A stretch of DNA of 64,000 nt from Eubacteriales bacterium (GCA_030524715.1 JAUNGB010000003.1:1-64000); one strand, 5' to 3'. Counted from the first letter of the stretch, positions 27,635 to 37,215 are shown. Notes: a model not told the origin generated them from the sequence alone. A program made the numbers and translations.

Positions 27635-28405
27635 ATGTATATAGAGGTCAACGATGTGTCTGTAAAATACAGGCAGAAGAAAAGTGAATTTCAGGCACTG
27701 GATCACGTGTCGCTCTCTGTAAGAAAAGGTGAGTTTGTGTGTCTTCTGGGGCCGTCGGGCTGCGGAAAGACGACGCTTCTGAATGTGATGGCCGGTTTTG
27801 AGAAGGCAGCGGAGGGAAGCGTCACCATAGACGGGGAAGAGGTGAAAGGGCCGGATATCCGCTATGTGACTATATTTCAAAATTACGGTCTGCTTCCCTG
27901 GAGGACTGTACGGAAAAACGTGGAGCTGGGACTGGAAACAAAAAAACTGCCGAAGGCGGAGCGGAGCAAAATCGCCGACCAGTATATCGATCTGGTGGGG
28001 CTTGGGAACTTCCGAAACCACCATCCCCACCAGTTGTCGGGAGGTATGCAGCAGCGTGTGGCGATTGCCAGGGCGCTGGCGGTAGACCCGGAGATTTTGT
28101 TTATGGATGAACCTTTCGGCGCATTGGACGCCATTACCCGAATGAAACTTCAGGATGACGTGCGCAAATTATCAGACGAGGAGAAAAAGACCATCGTCTT
28201 TGTCACCCATGATATCGAAGAGGCTGTTTTTCTGGCGGACAGGATCGTCGTCATGACGCCGAATCCCGGAAAAATCAAGAGCATCGTCAACGTACAACTG
28301 GGCGCTGCCAGAGACAGGACCTCCGATGACTTCATCATGGTGAGAGATAAAATATTTGAGATCTTCCATATGAAAACCGACAGAACAGTGGAGTATTATA
28401 TTTAG
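27635..28405 (+). CDS. SsuB/TauB-like ABC transporter ATPase
   Basis: The 256-residue ATPase has Walker A GPSGCGKTT, Q-loop FQNYGLLPW, signature LSGGMQQR, Walker B ILFMDEP and the switch His in FVTHDIEEA. It powers the permease at 26829. The four genes from CooS to this ATPase run in one direction with short gaps and look like one operon. No terminator is evident right after its stop. Confidence 0.93.
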   Translation: MYIEVNDVSVKYRQKKSEFQALDHVSLSVRKGEFVCLLGPSGCGKTTLLNVMAGFEKAAEGSVTIDGEEVKGPDIRYVTIFQNYGLLPWRTVRKNVELGLETKKLPKAERSKIADQYIDLVGLGNFRNHHPHQLSGGMQQRVAIARALAVDPEILFMDEPFGALDAITRMKLQDDVRKLSDEEKKTIVFVTHDIEEAVFLADRIVVMTPNPGKIKSIVNVQLGAARDRTSDDFIMVRDKIFEIFHMKTDRTVEYYI

Positions 28406-28419
28406 AGCAAATAAACCAA

Positions 28420-28864
28420 TTAATCTACGCGGCCGCTGCTCCCAAAAGCTGCCGCTGCTCCCTGAAAACAAGGGATTCCCTGGCTGATACCGCTTGCCGG
28501 CATGATCACAAAAGTCATGATACTGGCAACGACAGCATACACGCTGATAGCGGTATCGCCGCCGTACCTGCCTAACTGGCTGTTATAGACAAGGCTGATC
28601 AGCCCCATGGCCTTTTCCTGCAAACAGGCTGAACAGCGACGAACCGCCTGCGCTGCACATAAGTCCAAAGGCCATCATCATGTAGGAAAGAGGAAAGCAG
28701 ATCGATAATCCGGCTAATGCGGAAGTGCCGTTAAAATTTCCTACAAAAATACGGTCAACAATGTTATAAATCGCTGTAATCAGAAGGGAAATTGCCGCCG
28801 GGATAGAATACTTCAGAATCATAGGGAACAATTTTCCTGTGGAAAAATCATTTGGTTCATTCAT
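28420..28864 (-). pseudogene. Broken MATE efflux gene
   Basis: From ATG 28864 the frame gives a normal MATE start (FSTGKLFPMILKYSIPAAIS and IYNIVDRIFVGN). After about 95 residues it jumps, in another frame, to AMGLISLVYNSQLGRYGGD and VVASIMTFVIMPASGISQGI, which normally lies some 150 residues further on. The frame then ends in an unrelated tail at 28420. So there is an internal deletion with a frame change and a lost C-terminal half. It was once paired with the MarR gene at 28942. Confidence 0.85.
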
Positions 28865-28889
28865 GGTTGTGTATCTCTCTTTCATTTAA

Positions 28890-28903
28890 GTTAGTTTCCT
28901 AAG
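28890..28903. promoter_or_regulatory. MarR-type palindrome before the broken MATE
   Basis: GTTAGTTTCCTAAG differs in 2 of 14 bases from CTTAGGTTCCTAAG at 29384-29397 in front of the MarR gene. The shared site suggests that the MarR protein once repressed both genes. Confidence 0.5.
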
Positions 28904-28941
28904 TATTTGGTTAAAAGCTATGGATAACACATCTGAAATTT

Positions 28942-29370
28942 TCATTCAGACAAGTTATCCATCATTTTCTCAATTACCCTGAAAAAGACCTTTAAATCCT
29001 CTTCAGAAATGCCTTCTACAAGGGTTTCTTCCAATGCAGTCAGGTCCTCTACAACCTGCTGCTTATACGATAAGGCTTTCTCTGTCAAAACAATCTTCTT
29101 TAACCGATTATCGTAGGCAACCGGTTCGCGGACGATCAGCCCGTTTTTTTCCATTTGCTTTAGTAATTCTGTGGCAGTAGACGGGCGTATGCTGTATTCT
29201 TCTTCAATATCCTTTTGAAATATATCGTCTGTCTGTGCAAGCAAGAAGTGAAGCGTTCTCCCCTGCGAACCGCTGAAGTCCTTTCGGGAAGAGAGCATAT
29301 CCAGTTTTCTGCGCAGCTTGTTGGACAGATTGCTGACATATCTTGCCGCACTTTGTGTAAGAGAAACCAT
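28942..29370 (-). CDS. MarR family repressor (of the broken MATE)
   Basis: The protein is 142 residues from ATG 29370, which has AAGGAGG 7 nt upstream. It shows the MarR winged helix: DDIFQKDIEEEYSIRPSTATELLKQMEKNGLIVREPVAYDNRLKKIVLTEKA. MarR dimers bind palindromes and release when a drug or metabolite binds. Its own promoter carries CTTAGGTTCCTAAG and a near copy precedes the MATE remnant, so it is an orphaned pump repressor. Confidence 0.9.
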   Translation of the reverse strand: MVSLTQSAARYVSNLSNKLRRKLDMLSSRKDFSGSQGRTLHFLLAQTDDIFQKDIEEEYSIRPSTATELLKQMEKNGLIVREPVAYDNRLKKIVLTEKALSYKQQVVEDLTALEETLVEGISEEDLKVFFRVIEKMMDNLSE

Positions 29371-29383
29371 AACAGCCTCCTTT

Positions 29384-29427
29384 CTTAGGTTCCTAAGTAA
29401 TTGTAAGTCCTTTTTTTTGTTTGTCAA
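29384..29427 (-). promoter_or_regulatory. Promoter and operator of the MarR gene
   Basis: On the minus strand TTGACA (29427-29422), 16 bp, TACAAT (29405-29400) form the promoter. The 14-bp palindrome CTTAGGTTCCTAAG (29384-29397) covers the start-site area, the usual place for autorepression. Confidence 0.7.
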
Positions 29428-29534
29428 GCTTATTTTTATTATTGTCCACACCTATATATCAGATGTGGGATGATTCCCGTCTCTATAGGCGGTGAGTAAC
29501 AAATTTGTATCAGTGGCGGGATTCATTCCCCCTC

Positions 29535-29585
29535 TTGACAATATGTCCGATATCAGATACAATGCGAGGTGTCCGAAATCAGATA
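29535..29585 (+). promoter_or_regulatory. Promoter with two direct-repeat operators for the second MarR gene
   Basis: TTGACA (29535-29540), 17 bp, TACAAT (29558-29563) form a strong promoter. TGTCCGATATCAGATA (29544-29559) lies between the hexamers and is repeated with one change at 29570-29585, 26 bp later. These sites are well placed for repression by the MarR-type protein encoded just downstream. Confidence 0.7.
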
Positions 29586-29597
29586 AGGAGTGGGAAT

Positions 29598-30035
29598 ATG
29601 AACCATCAGAGAGTGAAAAGGTATAATTGCGTTATAAATGAAATCAATTCCATTTACCATGACGCCGCCCTGCGTATGGGTATTTCAAACAGCGCACAGA
29701 GTATTTTGTATGTCATTTGCGAAAATGGAGACCGTTGTCTGCAAAGTGAGATCTATAAGCAGACAGGGATCAGCAGAAAGACCATCAATTCCTCCATACG
29801 GAAGCTGGAAAAGGAAGGAATCGTATATCTGGAGCAGGGACCGGGCTGCAATACGATCGTCTGCCTCACTGACGCCGGGAAAGAGGTTGCCGACCAAAAA
29901 GTCCGGCCGATTATAAGAATTGAAGATGAAATATTTGGCGAATGGACAGAGGACGAAGCGGAGCTGTATCAGGAATTAACTGAGCGGTACCGGGATTCCC
30001 TGAAAAAGAAACTCGACGCTTTGTTTTTACCGTAA
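29598..30035 (+). CDS. MarR family repressor (of the intact MATE)
   Basis: From ATG 29598 (RBS AAGGAGTGGG) the protein is 145 residues. It has the MarR winged helix CLQSEIYKQTGISRKTINSSIRKLEKEGIVYLEQGPGCNTIVCLTDAGKEVA, flanked by dimerisation helices. It is followed 108 nt later by a MATE gene, and its promoter carries a pair of direct repeats, so it likely represses itself and the pump. Confidence 0.9.
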   Translation: MNHQRVKRYNCVINEINSIYHDAALRMGISNSAQSILYVICENGDRCLQSEIYKQTGISRKTINSSIRKLEKEGIVYLEQGPGCNTIVCLTDAGKEVADQKVRPIIRIEDEIFGEWTEDEAELYQELTERYRDSLKKKLDALFLP

Positions 30036-30143
30036 GAGAAGCGTAACAACCTGCGTTCATGAGCGCATATGGAAAGTTCATGAGCATATGGCAAAGCGGA
30101 ATGCGAATGTCCAATTTACAAAAAAGAAAGCTGGAAGGTGATT

Positions 30144-31475
30144 ATGAAAATTCAATTATCCGAACATTTTACTTACAAAAAATTACTGCATTTTACAGGG
30201 CCGACCATTATTATGATGATTTTCACCTCGCTCTATGGGATCGTGGACGGACTGTTTGTCTCGAATCTTGTGGGGAAAACGGCGTTTGCGGCTGTCAACC
30301 TGATCCTCCCCTTTCCGACGATCCTCTCCGCGCTGGGATTTATGATCGGAACCGGAGGAAGCGCGCTTATTTCCAAGACCATGGGCGAGGGGGACAATGA
30401 AAAAGCCAACAGCCTGTTTTCCCTGATGGTGTATCTGACAATCATCCTTGGCGCCGTCATTTCCGTCATCGGCGCGATCTTTGTGCCGCAGGTCGCCGTC
30501 CTCCTTGGCGCGCAGGGAGAGATGGTCGAAAACTGTGTGACATACGGCAGGATCTATCTTCTGGCATTGCCGTTGTTCATGCTTCAATATGTATTTCAGA
30601 GTTTTCTGGTTACAGCGGAAAAGCCGAAGCTGGGACTCGCCGTAACGGTAGCGGCAGGCGTGACGAATATGATCCTGGACGCGCTGTTTATGGCGGTGTT
30701 CCATTGGGGAGTAGCCGGGGCTGCGCTGGCAACCGCCATCAGTCAGGCTGTCGGCGGCGGAATCCCGCTTATTTATTTCCTGACGCCGAACAAGAGCAGG
30801 CTGCGTCTTGGAAAAACCAGGATGGATGGAAAGGCGCTGGTAAAAACCTGTACCAACGGGTCTTCTGAGCTGATGACAAATATTTCTTCTAATATTGTCA
30901 ACATCCTGTTCAACTATCAGTTGATGCAGTTTGCCGGTGAGGACGGAGTTTCAGCCTATGGCGTGATCATGTACTGCAATTTTATTTTTACCTCCGTTTT
31001 TCTGGGCTATTCTATCGGCTCGGCCCCGATCATCGGATTTCACTATGGTGCGGAAAACTATACGGAATTAAAAAGCCTGCTGAAAAAAAGCGCATGGATC
31101 ATAGGGCTACTATCTATGGTTCTGTTTGGTCTTGCGGAACTATTGGCGCCGCCGCTGTCCCGTGTTTTTGTGGGCTATGACAGCGAGCTGCTTGCACTGA
31201 CGCAGAGGGCGTTTCGGATTTATTCCATAATGTTCCTGTTCTGCGGGGTTAATATCTTTGGCTCGTCCTTTTTTACCGCATTGAACAACGGGCTTGTATC
31301 GGCAGTGATCTCGTTTCTCCGGACATTGGTATTCCAGATCGGCTGCGTGCTGATCCTTCCTGCGGTCTGCGGAATCGACGGAATATGGCTGTCTGTAGTA
31401 GCAGCGGAGCTTCTGTCGCTTTTAGTTACGATCTTTTGCATTTTCAGGTATCGGAACCGATACCATTATATTTAA
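30144..31475 (+). CDS. MATE family efflux pump
   Basis: The 443-residue protein has 12 membrane segments. It starts FTYKKLLHFTGPTIIMMIFTSLYGIVDGLFVSNLVGKTAFAAVNLILPF and has the conserved second-half segment AYGVIMYCNFIFTSVFLGYSIGSAPIIGFHYGAENY. I chose ATG 30144 over GTG 30138 because GGAAGGTG sits at the right distance. Similar pumps export drugs in exchange for Na+ or H+. The MarR gene upstream probably controls it. Confidence 0.92.
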   Translation: MKIQLSEHFTYKKLLHFTGPTIIMMIFTSLYGIVDGLFVSNLVGKTAFAAVNLILPFPTILSALGFMIGTGGSALISKTMGEGDNEKANSLFSLMVYLTIILGAVISVIGAIFVPQVAVLLGAQGEMVENCVTYGRIYLLALPLFMLQYVFQSFLVTAEKPKLGLAVTVAAGVTNMILDALFMAVFHWGVAGAALATAISQAVGGGIPLIYFLTPNKSRLRLGKTRMDGKALVKTCTNGSSELMTNISSNIVNILFNYQLMQFAGEDGVSAYGVIMYCNFIFTSVFLGYSIGSAPIIGFHYGAENYTELKSLLKKSAWIIGLLSMVLFGLAELLAPPLSRVFVGYDSELLALTQRAFRIYSIMFLFCGVNIFGSSFFTALNNGLVSAVISFLRTLVFQIGCVLILPAVCGIDGIWLSVVAAELLSLLVTIFCIFRYRNRYHYI

Positions 31476-31555
31476 CCAAAGTAAGGCGGATATTCGTATT
31501 CCGCCTTGCTGTATACTTATAAACCTGTATACTTATAAACAAGGAGGATTTCGTG

Positions 31556-32197
31556 ATGCGAAAAATTATTACTATCAGCCGGGAATTCGGCAGCGGGGGA
31601 CGGGAGCTTGGAAAGCGTCTGGCGGAAGCTCTCGGCATGGCATACTATGACCGGGAAATTGTTACGGCGCTTGCAGAAAAAAGCGGTCTGGCAGAAGAAT
31701 ATATTGAAAATGTTTCTGAGCGGGGCATACCTCGTTATTATCCCATTACTTATGCGCGGACTTTCACCAGGCTGCCGGCATTTTCAGAACCTCATATGAA
31801 AGTATTAAATGAACAGAACAGGCTGCTGCTGGAACTGGCCGGGAAAAGCGACTGCGTCATCGTAGGCAGATGCGCGGATGTGATCCTGCGGGAATACCAG
31901 CCTCTGAAGCTTTTTGTGTATGCCAGCCCGGAGAGCAAAATGCAAAGGTGCAGGCTCCGGGAAGAAGAGGGCAGGCATTATACAGACAGGGAACTGAAAC
32001 GGCGGATGGCACAGATCGACAGCGGACGCGCCCGGTACAGGGAACTGACAGACGGAAACAAATGGGGCGAGAAATCCGGCTATCATCTGTGTATCAATAC
32101 TACGGAACTGGAAATAAAATCATTGGTTGGAGCAGTATGTGAATTTGCTTCCTGCTATTTTGACGAAAAAAAACAGGGGATGCGGGAAAATCACTAA
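31556..32197 (+). CDS. Cytidylate kinase-like P-loop protein
   Basis: The 213-residue protein starts MRKIITISREFGSGGRELGKRLAEALGMAYYDREIV, the P-loop start of the cytidylate-kinase-like family. An Arg-rich lid (KMQRCRLREEEGRHYTDRELKRRM) and a closing LCINTTEL segment follow. These proteins are widespread in Clostridia beside other genes and differ from the housekeeping Cmk; their substrate is not settled. AGGAGG is 8 nt before ATG 31556. It stands between a MATE gene and a two-component pair, with about 80 nt on the left and 50 nt on the right. Confidence 0.85.
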   Translation: MRKIITISREFGSGGRELGKRLAEALGMAYYDREIVTALAEKSGLAEEYIENVSERGIPRYYPITYARTFTRLPAFSEPHMKVLNEQNRLLLELAGKSDCVIVGRCADVILREYQPLKLFVYASPESKMQRCRLREEEGRHYTDRELKRRMAQIDSGRARYRELTDGNKWGEKSGYHLCINTTELEIKSLVGAVCEFASCYFDEKKQGMRENH

Positions 32198-32244
32198 ATT
32201 GTTCAAAAATATGTTTAAAACACGCTCTAAGAAAGGCGGTATAG

Positions 32245-32931
32245 ATGAAACGAATTTTATTGGTCGAAGACGACCTGAGTCTGATAAACGGACTGTCCTT
32301 CGCAATCAAAAAACAGGGATATGAGCTTACCGTGGCGCATACCAGCAGCGAGGCGGAACAGCTATGGGAGAGCGGGACATATGATCTGGTCATTTTGGAT
32401 GTTACCCTGCCGGACGGCTCCGGATTTGATATATGCAGAAACATCCGCAAGGTATCCAAAGTGCCGATCATGTTTCTGACGGCGATGGATGAAGAAACGG
32501 ATATTATCATGGGGCTTGATATGGGCGGCGACGACTATATCACAAAGCCATTTAAGCTGGCTATTTTTATGTCGAGAATCAACGCGCTGCTCCGCAGAAG
32601 CGATCATTTTAATCAGGCGGAAACGGAACTGGCATCCAATGGTATCCGCATTGAACTCCTGAAAGGAGAAGTATACAAAAATGAGGAACCGGTGGAACTG
32701 ACGGCAAATGAATATAAGCTCCTGCGTCTGTTCATGGAAAATCCGGACAGGGTGCTTTCCCCTGAGCAGATTTTAAGCAAGCTGTGGGACTGTGATGAAA
32801 ACTATGTAGACAATAATTCCCTTACGGTGTATATTCGCAGGCTGCGGACAAAAATTGAAGACGATCCGGGAAATCCCCGGAGGATCGTAACCGTCCGCCG
32901 CATGGGATATAAGTGGAATACCGCCCGGTGA
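32245..32931 (+). CDS. OmpR-family response regulator of a peptide-defence-type locus
   Basis: The 228-residue protein has a receiver domain with phospho-acceptor D52 in ILDVTLP, T/K switch residues (FLTAMDE, ITKPF), and a winged-helix DNA-binding domain ending RRIVTVRRMGYKWN. It partners the histidine kinase at 32940 and an FtsX-like ABC exporter downstream. That layout is typical of antimicrobial-peptide sensing and defence systems in Bacillota. Confidence 0.92.
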   Translation: MKRILLVEDDLSLINGLSFAIKKQGYELTVAHTSSEAEQLWESGTYDLVILDVTLPDGSGFDICRNIRKVSKVPIMFLTAMDEETDIIMGLDMGGDDYITKPFKLAIFMSRINALLRRSDHFNQAETELASNGIRIELLKGEVYKNEEPVELTANEYKLLRLFMENPDRVLSPEQILSKLWDCDENYVDNNSLTVYIRRLRTKIEDDPGNPRRIVTVRRMGYKWNTAR

Positions 32932-32939
32932 GGTACGTG

Positions 32940-33986
32940 ATGAAAATGATGAAAATACTGGCAAACAGAAAAGTAAAAGCCTTATTCTGCGAGATCGCGG
33001 CGAGCATACTGGCGTTCGTCTTACTTTCTTCAGCGTTTCTTTTTCTGGAACTGCCGAATGCGGCGCTTTCTATCTTTCTATGCGCACTGGTTATGTGTAT
33101 GGCGATCCTGATTTTCTGTTACAGCTACTTCCGGGAGCAGAATAAGATCATGGAAAACGCCGTGGAGCAGATTGTAGAATACACCTCCGGAAACCGGGAA
33201 GCAAGAATCCCATGCGATGAAGAGGGCGAGCTTTACAGGCTCTTCCATGAAGTAAATTCCCTGGCGTCGATCCTGAACGCAAACGCAGAAAGCGAGAGGA
33301 AATCCAAACAGTTTTTGCAGAATACCATATCTGATATTTCCCATCAGTTGAAAACGCCGCTTGCGGCGCTGAACGTCTATAACGGGCTTTTACAGGGAGA
33401 GACGGAAGAATTGCCGGAGCTTCAGGAATTTACAGCCCTGTCGGAAAAGGAGCTGGACCGGATTGAAATGCTGGTACAGAACCTGTTGAAAATCACAAAG
33501 CTGGACGCCGGCTCCATTGTATTTGAAAAGCATACGGAAAACATAGCGGATATGCTGAGAGAAATCGAACTTCATTTTGCTTACCGTGCGAAACAGGAGC
33601 AGAAAGAGATTATTTTGTCAGGCGCCGACAATATTTCGCTTTTGTGCGACCGTGACTGGCTGACAGAAGCCATAGATAATCTTGTGAAAAATGCGCTGGA
33701 CCATACCGACGCAGGTGATTCTGTCCGTATTGGATGGAAACAGTTTGCCTCGATTGTTCAGATTACGATAAAGGACAACGGCTGCGGTATCCACCCGGAG
33801 GATCTTCACCATATTTTTAAGCGGTTCTACCGCAGCCGCTTTTCAAAGGATACCCAGGGAATCGGTCTCGGCCTTCCCCTTGCCAAGGCAATCATTGAGG
33901 CCCATGACGGCGCGATTGAGGTGGACAGCGAGTTAGGCGTAGGGACAATCTTTACCATAAATTTCTTAATTCCTACAAAATTGTAG
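32940..33986 (+). CDS. Sensor histidine kinase with short membrane sensor
   Basis: The 349-residue protein has two membrane helices close together near the N-terminus (ILAFVLLSSAFLFLEL and LSIFLCALVMCMAILIFCYSYF) with hardly any loop between them. A HisKA domain (ISDISHQLKTPLAAL) and an HATPase_c domain (KDNGCGIHPEDL, GIGLGLPLAKAI) follow. Kinases with so little outside domain often sense through a transporter, as BceS types do. ATG 32940 comes 6 nt after the regulator stop with GGTGAGGT upstream. Confidence 0.9.
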   Translation: MKMMKILANRKVKALFCEIAASILAFVLLSSAFLFLELPNAALSIFLCALVMCMAILIFCYSYFREQNKIMENAVEQIVEYTSGNREARIPCDEEGELYRLFHEVNSLASILNANAESERKSKQFLQNTISDISHQLKTPLAALNVYNGLLQGETEELPELQEFTALSEKELDRIEMLVQNLLKITKLDAGSIVFEKHTENIADMLREIELHFAYRAKQEQKEIILSGADNISLLCDRDWLTEAIDNLVKNALDHTDAGDSVRIGWKQFASIVQITIKDNGCGIHPEDLHHIFKRFYRSRFSKDTQGIGLGLPLAKAIIEAHDGAIEVDSELGVGTIFTINFLIPTKL

Positions 33987-34064
33987 GCTGAGAGTAAGGC
34001 TGCTGTAGGATATGGATGATATGCTTTTCTCAAATCAAAGAAAAAGGAAAGGAGACCCTGGGCG

Positions 34065-36392
34065 ATGAAAAATTATTTAAGCCTTGTGCCTATTTCGGCA
34101 AAGGTCCACAGACGGCAGAACCGTATGACACTTATGTGTATCGTGATTGCGGTATTTCTTGTAACTACAGTATTCAGCCTTGTGGGTGCGCTCGTTGATA
34201 TGGAAAAAACGAATATGATTGGCAGCCACGGATATTGGCATATTTCCATCCGGAATATTTCAGAGGATATTGCGGAACAGATTCGTTCACGTTCTGATGT
34301 CAGGACGGTATCGGAATGCGAAATAATCAATGCGGATACTGACGAGAATTATTATATAGGCAGTCAAAAAGCTGTCCTGTATGGTGTTGACGAACCATGG
34401 GTAACAGATATCTGGGATTTTCTGGAGGATGGCACATATCCCAAAAGTGACGGCGAGGTTATTGTAAGTACAAATATAAAAAATACCATCGGGGTAAATA
34501 TCGGAGACAGTATTACCTTAAATATGCCCTCCGGCAGCAAAGAATACACCATTTCCGGTTTCGGATCGCACGACCTGGAATTTAACGATATGTACGACGC
34601 GATCACGATATATATGAATCGGAGTGCGTTTTCTGAACTATGCCTGGCAAACAACGCAGCAGAGTCTCCTGTTTATTATGTCCGTTTCTCAACAGACAAC
34701 GGTGTGGCGAGGCGGATCAAGAATTTAAAAAAAGACTATGGACTGACAGATGAAACTGTAAAAGAGAATACCGCCCTTCTTACAATGACGGGAGACAGCA
34801 GTAATGGTTATGCGCAGGCTCTGTATCCTCTTGCCGCCATTCTGTTTGTATTGATTGTGCTGGCGGGCGTTTTTATGATTTCAAGCAGTATGAACAGCAA
34901 TGTTGCTCAGAGGACACAATTTTTCGGCATGATGCGTTGCATTGGAATGAGTAAACAGCAGATAACCCGTTATGTAAGGCTGGAAGCACTGAACTGGTGT
35001 AAGACAGCTATTCCCATAGGTATTATACTTGGCGTAGCAGTAACATGGCTCGTGAGCTTTGGATTGAAATACGGAATCGGAGGAGAACTTACGGAAATTC
35101 CTCTTTTTTATGTCAGCGCTTCAGGAATTGTGCTTGGCATAGCAGTAGGTATTCTGACTGTGCTTCTGGCCGCCCATTCTCCTGCGAAACGCGCTGCCAG
35201 AGTATCCCCTGCCGCAGCAGTATCCGGAAATGCTCAGAATGAAGAAATAACTCGCCGTATAAAGATGATTGGCAGCATAAAAATTGATACGGCGCTGGGA
35301 ATCAGCCATGCGGTATCAGCAAGAAAAAATCTGATTCTTATGACCGGTTCCTTTGCGCTGAGCATCATTTTGTTTTTCGGTTTTTCAGTAGGTCTTGATT
35401 TTGCGGAGGCGCTTATGCCGTCCACGAGGTCCTGGCAGCCGGATTTTTCTATTATAAGCGATGACGGATCGAACTCCGTAGACAAAGATTTGGCGCCGGA
35501 ATTAAGCAAAGTAAACGGCATCACCCAGGTTTATGGAAATATGGCGGCTATTGATGTTCCGGCTGTTTCTGAAAGGGATGTAAATGAGATTACATTGGTT
35601 TCCTATGAGGAATATATGCTTCAATGCGCTAAGGAAAATATAGTAAGCGGAGATATATCAAAGCTATCCGGAGACAGTAACTATGTATTAACCATTTACG
35701 ATGCGAGAAATCCTCTGGAAACCGGCAATACGGTGCAGGTTAACGGAACAGAACTTGAAATCGTGGGAACAGTATCTGAAGGACTTTTTGAAGACGATAT
35801 TACCCTGATTTGTACGGAAGAAACCTTTGAACGCCTGATGGGGGCTTCAGGCTATGGACTGTTAAATGTCCAGATTGCGGACAATGCGGATAAGAACAAA
35901 ATTGTTTCATCCATACGGAGCATGATGGATGAAAATTGTAGTCTGTCCGATTATTATGATACCAATAAAGACAACAACGCGGAATTTTGGGGTTTCCGGA
36001 TGGCAGTCTATGTATTCCTTGCTATCATCATCCTGATGGCCGCGTTGAATATCATTAACAGCACATCTATGAGTGTGGCTGCCAAAACCAAGCAGTACGG
36101 CGCTATGCGTGCAGTTGGAATGGATAGCAGACAGCTTACAAGGATGATTGTGGCTGAAGTTTTCACTTATGCCATTTCCGGCTGTGTGATAGGCTGTTCA
36201 ATAGGTCTGGTTCTGAATAAGATGATTTATGAAGCGCTCATTACTGCGTATTTTGGAGAAATGTGGCATGCTCCGACAGGGGAAATTATCGTTATTCTTC
36301 TGATTATTTTTGTTTCCGGGGCTGCGGCAGTCTATGCCCCGGCAAAGCGGATGCGTAACATGGCGATTACAGATACGATCAATGATATGTAA
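34065..36392 (+). CDS. FtsX-like ABC exporter permease
   Basis: The 775-residue protein has one N-terminal membrane helix, a large outer MacB-like domain (residues 50-250), three helices, a second outer domain (460-620) and final helices with an FtsX repeat (AIIILMAALNIINSTSMSVAAKTKQYGAMRAVGMDS). This is the 8- to 10-helix permease type used with LolD/MacB-class ATPases; the ATPase is encoded at 36493. The first 13 codons are almost identical to those of the damaged permease gene at 37216. AAAGGAGACC precedes the ATG. Confidence 0.9.
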   Translation: MKNYLSLVPISAKVHRRQNRMTLMCIVIAVFLVTTVFSLVGALVDMEKTNMIGSHGYWHISIRNISEDIAEQIRSRSDVRTVSECEIINADTDENYYIGSQKAVLYGVDEPWVTDIWDFLEDGTYPKSDGEVIVSTNIKNTIGVNIGDSITLNMPSGSKEYTISGFGSHDLEFNDMYDAITIYMNRSAFSELCLANNAAESPVYYVRFSTDNGVARRIKNLKKDYGLTDETVKENTALLTMTGDSSNGYAQALYPLAAILFVLIVLAGVFMISSSMNSNVAQRTQFFGMMRCIGMSKQQITRYVRLEALNWCKTAIPIGIILGVAVTWLVSFGLKYGIGGELTEIPLFYVSASGIVLGIAVGILTVLLAAHSPAKRAARVSPAAAVSGNAQNEEITRRIKMIGSIKIDTALGISHAVSARKNLILMTGSFALSIILFFGFSVGLDFAEALMPSTRSWQPDFSIISDDGSNSVDKDLAPELSKVNGITQVYGNMAAIDVPAVSERDVNEITLVSYEEYMLQCAKENIVSGDISKLSGDSNYVLTIYDARNPLETGNTVQVNGTELEIVGTVSEGLFEDDITLICTEETFERLMGASGYGLLNVQIADNADKNKIVSSIRSMMDENCSLSDYYDTNKDNNAEFWGFRMAVYVFLAIIILMAALNIINSTSMSVAAKTKQYGAMRAVGMDSRQLTRMIVAEVFTYAISGCVIGCSIGLVLNKMIYEALITAYFGEMWHAPTGEIIVILLIIFVSGAAAVYAPAKRMRNMAITDTINDM

Positions 36393-36492
36393 ACGGAACT
36401 GCCGATAAAAAACGAACTATAAGGTTCCTGTATTAAATGATACGGATGCGGGATATGTCCGGAAAAAGGACAAAGAAAGAGGTGTTTATACA

Positions 36493-37170
36493 ATGGATTT
36501 ATTAGAAGTGAAATCAATTTCCAAAACCTACGGCAGCGGTGAAACAGCCGTTCATGCATTAAAGGATGTCAATTTTTCCGTTCCAAAGGGAGAGTTCGTG
36601 GCGATCGTCGGGGAATCCGGCTCCGGTAAGACCACGCTCCTGAATATGCTGGGCGCGCTGGATACGCCCACCTCCGGCAAAGTGCTGATCGACGGCAAGG
36701 ACACGTTTTCTATGAAGGAAAAGGAACTGACTGTTTTCAGGCGCCGGAATATCGGATTTATTTTTCAGGCATTCAACCTGATCCCGGAACTGACAGTGGA
36801 ACAAAATATCATATTCCCTGTCCTGTTGGATTATCAGAAGCCCAACAAGAAATATCTGGAAGAACTGCTGACCGTCCTGAACCTGAAAGAGCGCCGGAAC
36901 CATCTGCCCAGCCAGCTCTCCGGCGGCCAGCAGCAAAGGGTGGCCATCGGACGCGCCCTGATGACGCGCCCTTCCCTGATCCTCGCAGATGAGCCGACAG
37001 GAAATTTGGATTCCCAGAACAGCAGTGAGGTGATCGCCCTGCTGAAAGAGGCGTCGAAAAAATATGAACAGACCATCATCATGATCACCCACAACCGGAG
37101 CATCGCACAGACTGCGGACAGAGTTTTGAACGTGTCGGACGGGGTACTGACCGATCTGGGAAGAGCGTAG
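36493..37170 (+). CDS. LolD/MacB-type ABC ATPase
   Basis: The 225-residue ATPase has Walker [11 protein letters not shown]-loop [15 protein letters not shown], signature LSGGQQQR and Walker [16 protein letters not shown], with the switch His in ITHNRS. It belongs to the ABC group that works with FtsX-like permeases in export and defence. It lies between the two permease genes, with about 45-100 nt gaps. Confidence 0.93.
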   Translation: MDLLEVKSISKTYGSGETAVHALKDVNFSVPKGEFVAIVGESGSGKTTLLNMLGALDTPTSGKVLIDGKDTFSMKEKELTVFRRRNIGFIFQAFNLIPELTVEQNIIFPVLLDYQKPNKKYLEELLTVLNLKERRNHLPSQLSGGQQQRVAIGRALMTRPSLILADEPTGNLDSQNSSEVIALLKEASKKYEQTIIMITHNRSIAQTADRVLNVSDGVLTDLGRA

Positions 37171-37215
37171 GACGTCCGCTTTGCGCCGACCGGAGTGGAA
37201 AGGAGACCGTAAAGT

